From Dehalococcoidia bacterium (GTDB lineage: Bacteria; Chloroflexota; Dehalococcoidia; Tepidiformales; Tepidiformaceae): DNA of 64,000 nt. Below the pieces are notes generated by a model that ran no database searches, was not told where the DNA came from, and saw only the letters and a program-made list of their open reading frames with translations. The number at the start of each line of letters is the position of its first letter. Positions within the stretch are counted from its first letter, which is position 1. Position numbers and translations under genes: made by a program. The stretch lies in assembly GCA_022824925.1 (NCBI GenBank), contig JAJDYW010000040.1:62001-126000 (forward strand), read 5' to 3'. Below are positions 7,321 to 16,823 of the stretch, one piece after another.

Positions 7321-9675
7321 ATGATCGCCCCCGCTCGGCGCCTCCAGACGACGTTCCTGCTCGCCGGACTTGCCGTGCTGGCGTGCGTGCTCGTGCCGGG
7401 AGCGGTGCGGGCACAGGGCGAACCCGTCGCCGTTGTGCCAGTCTCCGGCGTCGGCCTCTGGTCCGCCGACCTGACCGTCGGCAACAACCGCGGCCTCCTG
7501 GGGTACAGCACCTTCCTGGAGCACACCTCCGGCTCCCTCTCAGGTGCGACCTTCTCCTGGCGGGGGACCCAGCACACCGTCACCAACCTCATCTCGAACC
7601 AGACCCGCGGGAACGACCAGGGCTGGAGCCTGCTCCTCGACGTGTCACCCCCGCTCACCGGGGACATCGAGTGCCTGACCCTGCACCTCGGCGACTACTG
7701 GCTCAACCTCGCCGATGCGCGCGTGGTCGGGGGCCGCTTCTTCTGGCGCGACCTCGACCTGGACTGGCAGTCCCGCGACGAGATCGCGGTCGGCCTGCGG
7801 GAGTTCGCCCCCCGCTTCGAGACGCGCTCCCTCGATGGCTGGGGGAATAACCGCCTGCAGCCGGAGCTCGGCATGGCCAACCGGGCGCTCCTGCGCATGG
7901 CCAACGTCCCCGTCCCCTACGGCATGACCGAAGCGCTCGACGGGAACCTGCCCAACGCCCGCCTCGTCAGCAACGCCCTGGCGATACAGGTAGAGCCGAG
8001 AGCCAACGCCGTGGGCGCCACGGACATGGTGTGGCAGTGGGGCCAGTTCCTCGACCACGACATCAGCCTCTCGCCCACGGCCGACCCCGGGGAGGACGCC
8101 CGCATCCGCATCGCCACCGGCGACTCCACCTTCGACCCATTCCGGACCGGACAACGCTTCATCCCCTTCAGCCGCTCGGCCTACGACCCCGAGACCGGCA
8201 CCGGCCTCGATAACCCCCGGCAGCAGGTCAGCGAGATCACCGCCTTCATCGATGCCTCCAACGTGTACGGGTCGGAGCCGGCCCGGACGAGGCAGCTGCG
8301 CACCAACGACGGCACCGGCCGGCTTCGGACCTCCGGCGGAGGGCGGTTCCTCCCCCGGAACGACCGCGACCTTCCGAACGACGAGGGCAACACCCGTGGC
8401 GACGCGCGCCAGGAGCTGTTCGTGGCGGGAGACATCCGCGCCAACGAGCAGGTCGGGCTCACCGCCATGCACACCCTCTTCGTCCGCGAGCACAACCGCC
8501 TCGCCGGCCTCATCGCCGAGGGCAACCCCGACCTCACCGGCCACGAGATCTTCGAGCTCGCCCGCAAGATCGTCGGCGCCCAGATGCAGGTCATCACCTA
8601 CGAGGAGTTCCTGCCCGTGCTCCTGGGCTGGGGCGCCCTTGAGCCCTACGAGGGCTACGACCCCGCGGTCGATCCGACCATCGCCACCGAGTTCTCGTCC
8701 GCCGCCTACCGATTCGGCCACACCATGCTCTCCCCGTCCCTTCTCCTCATCGACGCCGACGGGCTGGAGGAGCGACTCTCCCTGTTCGAAGCCTTCTTCG
8801 ACCCCTCCCTGCTCGTCGAGCAGGGCATCTCCGGGGTCCTGCGGGGCCTCGCGACGCAGGGAGCGCAAGCCGTCGACACGCAGTTCGTCGAGCAGGTCCG
8901 CAACATGCTCTTCGGCGCCCCCGGCTCCGCCGGCCGCGACCTCTTCGCCCTGAACATCCAGCGCGGCCGCGACCACGGCCTTCCCGACTACAACACCGTC
9001 CGTATCGCCTGCGGACTGCCCCCCGTCGCCGCCTTCGCCGACATCTCCTCCGACCCGCAGGTCCAGCAGGCCCTCGAGGAGGCCTACGGCCACGTGCACT
9101 CCGTCGACCTCCTCGCCGGGGGGCTCGCGGAGGACCACCTCCCCGGCGCCATGCTGGGCGAGACCTTCCACGCCATCCTCGTGGACCAGTTCCGCCGCCT
9201 GCGCGATGGCGACCGCTACTGGTTCGAGAACGACGCCTACTTCCTCGCCAACCCCGCCTTGCTCGCCGAGATTCGGGGCACCACCCTCGCCGAGGTCATC
9301 CGCCGCAATACCGACATCGGCGACGAGCTGCCCGACCGCGTCTTCGGCGGCCCGCGCCCGCCCGAGACCATCACCATCGCGTTCGGCCCCGGCTGGCAGT
9401 CGTTCGAGTGGCCCGGCGAAGACGGCATCGCCGTCGCGGATGCGCTCCGGGACGGCGGCGTCTTCGACAGCGTGACCGCCGTCTACTACTGGGACGACGC
9501 GTCCGGGGGCTGGCTGGCCTTCCTGCCCTCGCTCCCGGACGCACCCGGAATCAACCCGCTCGCCACGTTCGAGCAGGGCCGCACCTACTGGATCGCCGGC
9601 GCCGAGCCCGCCACCTGGAGCGTGACCGAGGCCCTGCCGCGTGCGGTCTCCGTCGCCGGACCTCCCCGCCCGTAG
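7321..9675 (+). CDS. Exported animal-type haem peroxidase
   Basis: A 784-residue secreted protein: Sec signal peptide (about 1-32, ending VRAQG), an N-terminal beta-domain (about 40-160, GLWSADLTVG...), the peroxidase domain (about 165-680), and a C-terminal domain (about 690-784) with GWQSFEWPGEDG and YWIAGAEP, of a type I associate with Chloroflexota exported proteins. WGQFLDHDISL carries distal His246 and the haem-ester Asp; RFGHTML carries proximal His467; NIQRGRDHGLPDYN is the family hallmark. Oxidises halides or phenolics with H2O2 outside the cell. ATG 7321 has a GAGGAG box. Possible control by the divergent MarR gene. Confidence 0.93.
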   Translation: MIAPARRLQTTFLLAGLAVLACVLVPGAVRAQGEPVAVVPVSGVGLWSADLTVGNNRGLLGYSTFLEHTSGSLSGATFSWRGTQHTVTNLISNQTRGNDQGWSLLLDVSPPLTGDIECLTLHLGDYWLNLADARVVGGRFFWRDLDLDWQSRDEIAVGLREFAPRFETRSLDGWGNNRLQPELGMANRALLRMANVPVPYGMTEALDGNLPNARLVSNALAIQVEPRANAVGATDMVWQWGQFLDHDISLSPTADPGEDARIRIATGDSTFDPFRTGQRFIPFSRSAYDPETGTGLDNPRQQVSEITAFIDASNVYGSEPARTRQLRTNDGTGRLRTSGGGRFLPRNDRDLPNDEGNTRGDARQELFVAGDIRANEQVGLTAMHTLFVREHNRLAGLIAEGNPDLTGHEIFELARKIVGAQMQVITYEEFLPVLLGWGALEPYEGYDPAVDPTIATEFSSAAYRFGHTMLSPSLLLIDADGLEERLSLFEAFFDPSLLVEQGISGVLRGLATQGAQAVDTQFVEQVRNMLFGAPGSAGRDLFALNIQRGRDHGLPDYNTVRIACGLPPVAAFADISSDPQVQQALEEAYGHVHSVDLLAGGLAEDHLPGAMLGETFHAILVDQFRRLRDGDRYWFENDAYFLANPALLAEIRGTTLAEVIRRNTDIGDELPDRVFGGPRPPETITIAFGPGWQSFEWPGEDGIAVADALRDGGVFDSVTAVYYWDDASGGWLAFLPSLPDAPGINPLATFEQGRTYWIAGAEPATWSVTEALPRAVSVAGPPRP

Positions 9676-9690
9676 GCCGGGCGGGCGCCT

Positions 9691-10578
9691 CTAGCCGTAG
9701 CGCTCCGACGCTGGCGGCGGGTCGAGCTGCGGGTACCAGGGACTGCGCAGCGGATCGCCCGGCTTCAGGTGCAGCCCCAGCCCCGGCGTCATCGGCACCG
9801 TCGGCCGCGAGGCCGGCCGCGAGGCGAACACCACGTCGTCGCCGAACATGCGCACCGCCAGCGCCCGACGCTGGCTGTCCAGGTTCGTCGGCCCGCCCCC
9901 GTGGATGATGTGCGGGTTTGACACGATCACGTCGCCCGGGTTCACCTCCCAGCCGACGATGGGGAAGCTCGCCCGGTCCGCCTCGATATCCGGCAGGATC
10001 GGCAGCTCCTCCCCGTAGAACCCGCTCGACGGGTCGTCCGGCTTCGACGGGTTGAAGCCGTCGTACATCGTCCCAAGGTGGCTCCCCGCGACGAACTCCA
10101 GGCACTCCTCGCGCTTCAGCTCGTCCAGCGAGATCCACATCGACGCGAACTGCGAGCCGCCGATCGGGTAGTACGGCGTGTCCTGGTGCCACGGCGTGCG
10201 TTCCGCCCCGCCGCTGCTCTTCAGGAAGAACTCGTCCGAGTAGTACCAGACGTTCTCCGAGTGGATGAAGCGCCCGAGGATCTTCTTGATGGGCGAGTCG
10301 TAAAGGAGCCGCCTGATCTCGAAGCAGTAGTCGAAGTTCCGCACCGTCTCGTGGAACTCGCCCTCCGTCCCCTCGTAGAACGTCGCCTTGTGCATCCCCG
10401 AGTCGGCCAGCACCTTCCCCAGCCCCATCCCCAGCAGCATCATCCACTCGGGCCCCAGCGCATTGCGCAGCATGACCACGCCGTCCTTCTCCCAACGCGC
10501 GATCACCTCATCCGTAATCCCCGCGACGGGATCGGCAGGGTCAAGGTCGTAGCTCGCTGCGACGGTCTCGGTAGTCAT
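9691..10578 (-). CDS. Phytanoyl-CoA dioxygenase (PhyH) family protein
   Basis: A 295-residue Fe(II)/2-oxoglutarate-dependent dioxygenase. Iron ligands are visible as the HxD pair in WHQDTPYYPIGG and the distal His in HIIHGGGPTN, with a downstream Arg (SQRRALAVR) for 2-oxoglutarate. Likely hydroxylates a small hydrophobic or natural-product-like substrate; the family is broad. The ATG at 10578 was chosen for its AGGAG box 8 nt upstream; the open frame continues to 10713 without support. A perfect TATAAT lies 32 bp upstream of the start. Convergent with the peroxidase, 15 bp apart. Confidence 0.88.
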   Translation of the reverse strand: MTTETVAASYDLDPADPVAGITDEVIARWEKDGVVMLRNALGPEWMMLLGMGLGKVLADSGMHKATFYEGTEGEFHETVRNFDYCFEIRRLLYDSPIKKILGRFIHSENVWYYSDEFFLKSSGGAERTPWHQDTPYYPIGGSQFASMWISLDELKREECLEFVAGSHLGTMYDGFNPSKPDDPSSGFYGEELPILPDIEADRASFPIVGWEVNPGDVIVSNPHIIHGGGPTNLDSQRRALAVRMFGDDVVFASRPASRPTVPMTPGLGLHLKPGDPLRSPWYPQLDPPPASERYG

Positions 10579-10609
10579 CTCGCTGCTCCTGGCGCCAGCT
10601 GGCGACCCG

Positions 10610-10615
10610 ATTATA
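10610..10615 (-). promoter_or_regulatory. TATAAT -10 box for the PhyH-family gene
   Basis: A perfect TATAAT on the minus strand, about 32 bp before the start codon and leaving a leader with an AGGAG box. No strong -35 is visible; GCGACA lies 15 bp further upstream. Confidence 0.5.
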
Positions 10616-10737
10616 GGGAGGGCGTCAGGCTGTCGCGCCGGCACCTCTGGTAGGCCCAGGACCGTGCTGCGAACGTTCAGTTGGGCGGTCTCGGCCTGGG
10701 GCGAGAGGGCCACTACCCATCACTCTCCCCGGAACGC

Positions 10738-13700
10738 CTACTCGGGGCTGTACCACGGTCGTTGCTGGTACCCCTCGTCGCCCCAACACACGACTCCACC
10801 GCCTGCGGTAAGGGCGCAAGTTCGGAAAGAGCTGGAGCTGAGCGCTGTGTATTCCCCGGGGGGCGGCGTGACCGCCCCATAGCCCTCCTCGCCCCGCAGC
10901 CTCGTGAAGGAACCCCAGCAAGCCGCTTCTCCATTCTCCGTGAGCACGCAGGCGTGGCGCTCGCCGGTGCTGATTGCCACGTAGGTACCCGATGGGGGGT
11001 CGTTCGGCCCCGATCCCCAGCAGGCCGCTTCGCCGGTGTCGGTAATCGCACATGTGGCGGAGTCATGCACGCTGACAGCGAGATAGCGGCCCGGGGGAAC
11101 TTCCGTCGCGCCATATCCATAGCCCCAGCACTCGAGGTCCCCCGCTGCCGTGCGAGCGCAGGCATGGGTCCACCGAAAGGTGACCTCGGCAAACGGACCG
11201 GGGGGGATCTCCGCCAGCGGCCCGTGCCTGTCCGTGATCAGCCCCGAAGAGTTCCCACACAGGACTTCCCCCTGGGCCGTCAGGGCGCATGCACGTTCGT
11301 ACCCCGTGCTGATGTCCACATAGGAACCCCGCGGGAACTCAGGCGCCCACCCACCCCAGCACACCGCCTCGGCCTCATCGGTGATGGCGCAGGTCGCCAC
11401 GTTTCCGGCGCTGAGGGCGGTGTAGCGGCCCGGTGGGACATCCGCCTGACCGAAGTTGTTCCAGCCCCAGCAGACAGCCTCGCCTGTGGTGGTCAGGGCG
11501 CAGGTGTGACCAGCGCCGTCGCTCACCGCGACGTAAGGGCCATGCTCCGCACCGGGACGTGGGAGCGTGTTGGGCTCGTTGGCCCAGCAGACCGCGCGGC
11601 CGGAGTCCGTGAGCGCACAGGCATAGATGAGGTCCACCCCACTCTCCCAGTCGGGACTCTCCCCCACGCTGATGGCGACGAACCGTTCGGGCGACGGATC
11701 CGGAGGGATCATCCTCGCGACCGCACCTTCCACCACTCTCCACACGGGACCGCACACGGCCTTCCCGTTCGTGGCGATTGCGCAGTGGTGCCGCCCGGTC
11801 GTGCTGATCGCAACATAGCGCTCCTCGCCGGTGGGGACCGATCCCAGGCAGTCCCAGTGCCCGCTGCTGGTCAAGCCGCAGGCATCGAGACCAGCCAGGG
11901 CCACGTAGTCTCCAGACTTTCGCTGCCTCCAGGTTTCCCTGGAGAGGGTGTCGGAACCCCAGCAGATAATGTCGCCGGTAGCCGTCAGCGCGCAGCGGTG
12001 GTAGTGCTCCGCCCCGAACCCTCCGGTCCTCCTCAGACCTCCAATCGCAACGAGGGGTTCCGAGGGTGGGTCAGGCCATGTGCCGGGCCAAACCCCCCAG
12101 CACTCGATTGCGCCCTCCTCGGTCAGCCCGCAGTCATCGACGACTGCCGTGTAGCGGGCTGTTCCCTCACCGAGCGGAGTCCACGGATCTTCGCCCCGTG
12201 ACAAACAGGCGAGCTCCCCACCCTCCGCAATGGAGCAGGCATCGCCGCCCTCTGCGGTGACGAAGTTGTAGAAGCCGGGCGGCGTGTCCCACGTCTCGGC
12301 GGTCTCGATGTCCCAGCAAACGGCCTCGCCGGCTTCGGTCAGAGCGCATGCGTCGGAGGCGCCGACGGTGATGGCGATGTAGGCTCCCGGTGGGGCGGCG
12401 TACGTCGGGGATGTGGGGAGTGCGGGCCGGGTAGGGGGGGCGGAGTCAGGCTCAACAGGTTCCTCGGGCGTTGGTGAGGGCGCGGGCGGCTCGGTGAGCC
12501 GAGCCGTGTACAGAATGGGGCTACGCCTCAGGTCAGCGCCAGGATCAAGCCCGGGAACCATGTGCACGGTGCCCGAGCTGAAATCCACGAGGACGGTCTT
12601 CGTGCCATCCCCACATGCTTCGGATCCCAGGAACCCGACGAACAGCTGTCCTTCCAGGTGATCGACGAGCCAGAGGGGCCTGTGGCTCTCGTACGACCCC
12701 TCGCCTCCCCACGAATAGGCACCCGGGACTGCGCCCGGGTCACTGAAATGGAGGAACAGGTCAAGCTGCCCCGGTTCGCGCTCGTGGTTGCTGAGCCGGT
12801 CATCGACCTTGCTCCAGACCCTGTTGGCAAGCCGAGCAGTTGCCCTCCAGCCATCGCCCCACCCTGAGGCGCGCGGGCTGGGGCGATCCTCCGGCTCCGG
12901 CGGCACCCACTCTTCCCCGGAGCGAAGCCCCTTGACGCGGCCGTCCGTGTCCCGGAAGGCAACATCCGTTTCGCTGACGCCCCAAACGCCCCCGTCGGGG
13001 TAGTCGCCCCACCTCTCCCAGGTCTCGCCTGCATCGGTGGAACCCCAGAGGGCCTCGACGGCGTCCTCATCCACACGATCGAAGGTCATGCAGGCTCCGC
13101 GTTCACACACCCGCGCCACCAGAGTCTGACCGCTCGCACTCACGCGGGCCAGTTGCGGACCCCAGTTTTCCGGGCCCCGGTTGTCGGTGTTGATCGGAGG
13201 CAGCTTTGCGAGCGGGTTGTCCCAAACCAATTCCCCCGCCCCTGTGGCAATCGCCCTGGTCCACCACACCGGGCCGTGGCAACTCCCGGCCTCCCGGAAG
13301 TAGAGGGCCGAGCCCGGTGGCAGCGGTCGCGGCTCTCCCATCGTGAGGGGCGTGTACTCGGCAGGTGACCGCGTTGCGCTTGGCGTTGGGACTGGTGTAG
13401 GTGAAGGGGTCGCCGTGGGAGTGGTCGTTGGCGGGTTCGGGGCGATAGGCGTGGGGGTGCCGGCGGGCGCCGTGGCCGTAGGCTGGGGCGAAGGCGTAGC
13501 CACAACCGTTGAAAACTCTGGGGTCGGAGTCGCCGGCAGGGCAACTGGTACCGGCTCGCTGCTACCGTTTGCGAGAATCAGCACGCCAGCGATGGCTGCT
13601 GCGCCAGCCAGAACCGCAGTGCCGGCTCCAAACCAGACGAGGGGGCGAGCGAGCGCCACGGGAATCGCAAGCAACCCACGCAGACGGCTCCGCTGCGCTT

Positions 13701-13911
13701 CGGGCCGCCATGCCGCGAGTTGCTGGCGGTCCCCGAGTTCGAGCTTCGAGAGCATGCGGGCGATGTGGGTCTTCACCGTCTCGGGACTGATGCCGAGGCG
13801 CACGGCGATCTCGGCGTTTGTGCCGCCCCGGCGCAGCTCCTCCAGTACCCGCTCCTCGGCTGGCGTGAGGGGCCCGGGATATGGCGGCCTGCCGCCACGA
13901 TTGCGCTCCAT
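10738..13911 (-). CDS. LuxR-type HTH / transmembrane / RCC1-repeat membrane regulator
   Basis: A 1057-residue protein. Residues about 14-66 form a LuxR/GerE HTH (LTPAEERVLEELRRGGTNAEIA, ETVKTHIARMLSKLEL); about 90-117 are one membrane helix (LVWFGAGTAVLAGAAAIAGVLI); about 120-185 a Pro/Thr linker; about 190-500 a domain I do not recognise; about 507-1057 fourteen RCC1-like repeats, each with a Cys pair in the form CALTxxGxxxCW. Fourteen blades would make two seven-bladed propellers. Predicted: DNA-binding domain inside, sensor outside, a one-component transmembrane regulator. Start ATG 13911 is the Met just before the HTH; the open frame continues to 13989. Confidence 0.85.
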   Translation of the reverse strand: MERNRGGRPPYPGPLTPAEERVLEELRRGGTNAEIAVRLGISPETVKTHIARMLSKLELGDRQQLAAWRPEAQRSRLRGLLAIPVALARPLVWFGAGTAVLAGAAAIAGVLILANGSSEPVPVALPATPTPEFSTVVATPSPQPTATAPAGTPTPIAPNPPTTTPTATPSPTPVPTPSATRSPAEYTPLTMGEPRPLPPGSALYFREAGSCHGPVWWTRAIATGAGELVWDNPLAKLPPINTDNRGPENWGPQLARVSASGQTLVARVCERGACMTFDRVDEDAVEALWGSTDAGETWERWGDYPDGGVWGVSETDVAFRDTDGRVKGLRSGEEWVPPEPEDRPSPRASGWGDGWRATARLANRVWSKVDDRLSNHEREPGQLDLFLHFSDPGAVPGAYSWGGEGSYESHRPLWLVDHLEGQLFVGFLGSEACGDGTKTVLVDFSSGTVHMVPGLDPGADLRRSPILYTARLTEPPAPSPTPEEPVEPDSAPPTRPALPTSPTYAAPPGAYIAITVGASDACALTEAGEAVCWDIETAETWDTPPGFYNFVTAEGGDACSIAEGGELACLSRGEDPWTPLGEGTARYTAVVDDCGLTEEGAIECWGVWPGTWPDPPSEPLVAIGGLRRTGGFGAEHYHRCALTATGDIICWGSDTLSRETWRQRKSGDYVALAGLDACGLTSSGHWDCLGSVPTGEERYVAISTTGRHHCAIATNGKAVCGPVWRVVEGAVARMIPPDPSPERFVAISVGESPDWESGVDLIYACALTDSGRAVCWANEPNTLPRPGAEHGPYVAVSDGAGHTCALTTTGEAVCWGWNNFGQADVPPGRYTALSAGNVATCAITDEAEAVCWGGWAPEFPRGSYVDISTGYERACALTAQGEVLCGNSSGLITDRHGPLAEIPPGPFAEVTFRWTHACARTAAGDLECWGYGYGATEVPPGRYLAVSVHDSATCAITDTGEAACWGSGPNDPPSGTYVAISTGERHACVLTENGEAACWGSFTRLRGEEGYGAVTPPPGEYTALSSSSFRTCALTAGGGVVCWGDEGYQQRPWYSPE
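10741..12393 (-). repeat. Fourteen RCC1-like protein repeats
   Basis: In-frame repeats of about 30-49 codons within the membrane regulator. Each has the core Y(V/T)A(I/L)S...CALT..G..(V/A)CW. Spacing between cores varies, so they are protein-level rather than recent DNA repeats. Every unit contributes two Cys, consistent with disulphides in an extracytoplasmic domain. Confidence 0.85.
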
Positions 13912-14001
13912 GCGCGGATGATTGCACACGCACGGGGGAGGTTTCGTCACCCGATCCGCTGAACGGGAGACGACCAGGCGGCCAGCCACGGGACGGGGAG
14001 G

Positions 14002-14077
14002 TGGTAGGCCCGGGGAGACTCGAACTCCCGACCAATGGATTAAAAGTCCACTGCTCTTCCAGCTGAGCTACGGGCCC
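14002..14077 (-). tRNA. tRNA-Lys (UUU)
   Basis: Cloverleaf read on the minus strand: acceptor GGGCCCG pairs with CGGGCCT through a G-U end pair, D-arm GCTCAGCTGGAAGAGC, anticodon loop CTTTTAA with anticodon TTT, T-arm GGGAGTTCGAGTCTCCC. Discriminator A is followed by an encoded CCA. It lies between the HTH/RCC1 regulator and the Rieske oxygenase gene. Confidence 0.96.
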
Positions 14078-14196
14078 GCACCTATCGTAGCCCCGACCGC
14101 CCCCACGGGCCCCGCCCCGGCACACGGTGCCCGCCCCGTTAGCCCTTCGGTAGAATCTCGACTACCTGCACACACACACCCACATGAGGGAAGTCC

Positions 14197-15897
14197 ATGG
14201 TTGAAACCGTCACCGGCACGAACCGCTCCGCAGGCCTCTCCGTCCAGGAGCTCATCAAGTACGACACGCACGAGGTGCCCGAGTACCTCAGTCGCGAGTC
14301 GGCCATGCCCCCGGGACCGACCCTCGTCCCGGCCGAGTTCTACTTCTCGCGCGAGCACCACCAGCGCGAGATGGACCAGCTCTGGAAGCACGTCTGGCAG
14401 ATGGCCTGCCACGAGGACGACCTGCCCAACGTCGGCGACTACATGCCCTACGAGATCGGCGAGCTCAGCTTCCTCATCGTTCACAGCGCTCCCAACGAGT
14501 TCAAGGCCTATCGCAACGCCTGCCTCCACCGCGGACGGCGCATCAAGGAGCGCCCCGGCAAGAAGACCCACGAGATCCGCTGCCCCTTCCACGCGTGGGC
14601 CTGGCACCTCGACGGCTCCATCAAGGAGATCCCCTGCCAGTGGGACTTCCCCTACATCAACAAGGAGGAGCAGGACCTCCCCGAGGTGTCCGTCGGACGC
14701 TGGGGACGCTTCATCTTCATCAACCCCGATCCCGACTGCGAGCCCTTCGAGGAGTTCCTCGACGACTTCCCCGATAACTTCCAGCTCCTCCCCTACGAGA
14801 AGCGCCACAAGGTCGCCGAGGTGCGGAAGGTCATCCGCGCCAACTGGAAGGTTGCCCAGGACGCCTTCGCCGAGTCCTGGCACGTCTTCTCGACGCACCC
14901 CCAGGTCGTCTGGGGCTTCGGCGACTGCAACGCCCAGTTCGACGCCTTCAAGAACTACTCGCGCCAGCACAACCCCGCCGGCGCCCCCAGCCCTCACCTC
15001 GAGGGCATCGAGTGGACCCCTCTCCCGCCCTCACCGGACGGCGTTCCCCGCGAGCGCCACGCCTTCACCGGCGCCATCTACGAGCGCCGCCCCGACGGCA
15101 ACGTCGACGTGACCATGCCCGATGGCCGGAGCGGGGTCTTCACCCAGCAGGCCGTCTGGGTCGAAGGCGAGCTCGGGCACGCGGATCTGCACCTCTGCCA
15201 GTGGGTCGCCGGCCCGCAGGTCGCCGAGAACCTGCGCATGGCCGTCCCCGAGGACCTCGACCCCAACCAGACCGGCGGTCGCCTCGACGACAACGGGGCC
15301 ACCCCCGGCGAGAACGGCTCGACGCCCGACGGCTCCGAGCTCTACGCCCAGATCGAGGACGACGCACCCGCCGCTCCGGCCGAGCCCCAGACCCGCGAGG
15401 AGCGTATCCGCGCGACCGCCGCCGTCCGCGCGAGGGCCGCCAGCGACATGCGCGAGGCCATGCGCCCCCTCCTCGGTGACCTGATGGACAAGGTCTCCGA
15501 CACGGAGCTGACCGGGAACATCTACTACAACCTGTTCCCCAACCTCATGCCCAGCAGCGCCTGGGGACCGCTCGCCATCTGGTTCCGCTTCCGCCCCAAC
15601 GGCAGCAACCCCGAGGAGTGCATCATGGAGGCGATCTGCATCGCCCCCACCCCCGAGGGCACCGACCCGCCCCCCGCGCCCCCCGTCCACGAGCTCGACG
15701 TCGACGACAGCTGGACCCTCGCCCCCGAGATCGGTGGCCTCGCCATGGTCATGGACCAGGACACCGGCAACATGCCCTGGGTCCAGAAGGGCGTCCACTC
15801 CCTTGAGGGCGGCACGCTCCAGCTCGCCGACTACAACGAGATGAAGCTGCGCCACTTCTACCACGTGCTCGAGTCCTACCTCGAGCGGGAGTGGTAG
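14197..15897 (+). CDS. Rieske non-haem iron oxygenase, alpha subunit
   Basis: A 566-residue aromatic-ring-hydroxylating-type oxygenase. The Rieske centre is shown by CLHRGRR and CPFHAW (Cys-x-His, 15-20 residues, Cys-x2-His) near residues 109-132; the mononuclear iron site by ESWHVFSTHP near 228-237. It is about 100 residues longer than common alpha subunits because of a low-complexity acidic insertion (about 355-410, rich in Asp, Gly, Pro and Glu). Upstream lie TAGAAT and a GAGGGAAG box. No reductase, ferredoxin or beta subunit is adjacent, so electron partners must be elsewhere. Substrate unknown; demethylase or sterol-type activity is possible. Confidence 0.9.
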   Translation: MVETVTGTNRSAGLSVQELIKYDTHEVPEYLSRESAMPPGPTLVPAEFYFSREHHQREMDQLWKHVWQMACHEDDLPNVGDYMPYEIGELSFLIVHSAPNEFKAYRNACLHRGRRIKERPGKKTHEIRCPFHAWAWHLDGSIKEIPCQWDFPYINKEEQDLPEVSVGRWGRFIFINPDPDCEPFEEFLDDFPDNFQLLPYEKRHKVAEVRKVIRANWKVAQDAFAESWHVFSTHPQVVWGFGDCNAQFDAFKNYSRQHNPAGAPSPHLEGIEWTPLPPSPDGVPRERHAFTGAIYERRPDGNVDVTMPDGRSGVFTQQAVWVEGELGHADLHLCQWVAGPQVAENLRMAVPEDLDPNQTGGRLDDNGATPGENGSTPDGSELYAQIEDDAPAAPAEPQTREERIRATAAVRARAASDMREAMRPLLGDLMDKVSDTELTGNIYYNLFPNLMPSSAWGPLAIWFRFRPNGSNPEECIMEAICIAPTPEGTDPPPAPPVHELDVDDSWTLAPEIGGLAMVMDQDTGNMPWVQKGVHSLEGGTLQLADYNEMKLRHFYHVLESYLEREW

Positions 15898-15910
15898 CGG
15901 GCGGGCCCCG

Positions 15911-16798
15911 CTAGCCCTCGTTCAGGTAGGGCGCCAGCAGCGTCAGCGTGTCCGGCGTCGAGGGCGCCATCTGCACCCTGTCGATGCCGAGCTCGCCGAG
16001 GCGCCGCAGGTTCGTCGCGACCCGCTCCGGTTCGCCCAGCATCCCCCCGAAGATGCGGTCGCCCATCGCCTTACCCTGCTCCCGCAAGGCCGGGTCGTCC
16101 CCCGCCCCCACGAGCGCGAGGAACCCCAGCGGCATGTCCGGCCGCAGCTCGCGCGCCATCTCCACGCGCGCCCGCAGGGCGTCCTCATCGAAGGCCGCCA
16201 CTCGCCCCGCGAAGTCCGTCGGGTCGCCCACGTCGCTCACGGGGAACCCCATCAGCTCCATCCGGTCGACGTGCGGGGCGCACTCCCGCAGCGTGCGCGG
16301 CCCCGCCGATGAGGCCATCAGCAGCGGCGGGGGCTTCGGCAGCGGCCCGATCAGCGGAATCTCGATGTCGTAGTACTCCCCGTGGAAGCTGCAGGAGCCC
16401 GTGTGCAGCAGCTCCCGCGAGATCTGCAGCGCCTCCACGTAGCGCCCCACCCGGTCCCGCGCCGAGGGAAACTCCCAGCCCATGCCCGTGATCTCGTTCT
16501 CCGCCCAGCCCGCCCCGAGGCCCGCCTCGCATCGCCCCCCGCTGACCCGGTGCAGGGCCAGCGCCGCCGCCGCGAACTCCACCGGCGAGCGGAAGAGGTT
16601 ATTCGAGAAGGCGACCATGACCCGTGTGCGCTCGGTCGCCAGCGCGAACGTCGTCGCCGTTACCCACACGTGCGGGTGGGGCTGCGGCGAGGAGATGTGG
16701 TCCGCCACCGAGATGATCGGGTAGCCCTCCGCCTCGCGGTCGCGCGCCCACTGCGCGGGGTCGTCGTCGACGCTGATGAAATTGGGACAGAACTCCAT
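15911..16798 (-). CDS. LLM-class flavin-dependent oxidoreductase
   Basis: A 295-residue luciferase-like TIM-barrel monooxygenase. Typical features are GYPIISVADHISSP near the N-terminus, AFSNNLFRSPVEFA, the RCEAGLGAGWAENE loop, and PPLLMASSAGPRTL. Uses FMN or F420; the N-terminal and glycine-loop style resembles F420-linked members, but the cofactor cannot be fixed by eye. ATG 16798 has a GGAGGAG box; the frame is open further upstream but overlaps the MFS gene. Probably the second gene of an operon with the DHA2 transporter (25 bp gap). Convergent with the Rieske gene. Confidence 0.9.
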   Translation of the reverse strand: MEFCPNFISVDDDPAQWARDREAEGYPIISVADHISSPQPHPHVWVTATTFALATERTRVMVAFSNNLFRSPVEFAAAALALHRVSGGRCEAGLGAGWAENEITGMGWEFPSARDRVGRYVEALQISRELLHTGSCSFHGEYYDIEIPLIGPLPKPPPLLMASSAGPRTLRECAPHVDRMELMGFPVSDVGDPTDFAGRVAAFDEDALRARVEMARELRPDMPLGFLALVGAGDDPALREQGKAMGDRIFGGMLGEPERVATNLRRLGELGIDRVQMAPSTPDTLTLLAPYLNEG

Positions 16799-16823
16799 GT
16801 CGCTCCTCCTGCCGGCGTGCTCG

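Noticed and set aside
10579..10713. 45-residue N-terminal extension of the PhyH-family dioxygenase
   Set aside because: No start with a ribosome-binding site, and TATAAT plus AGGAG place the start at 10578.
14165..14184. Short CA-repeat before the Rieske oxygenase gene
   Set aside because: Only a few copies, within the leader ahead of a clear Shine-Dalgarno; no sign of function.
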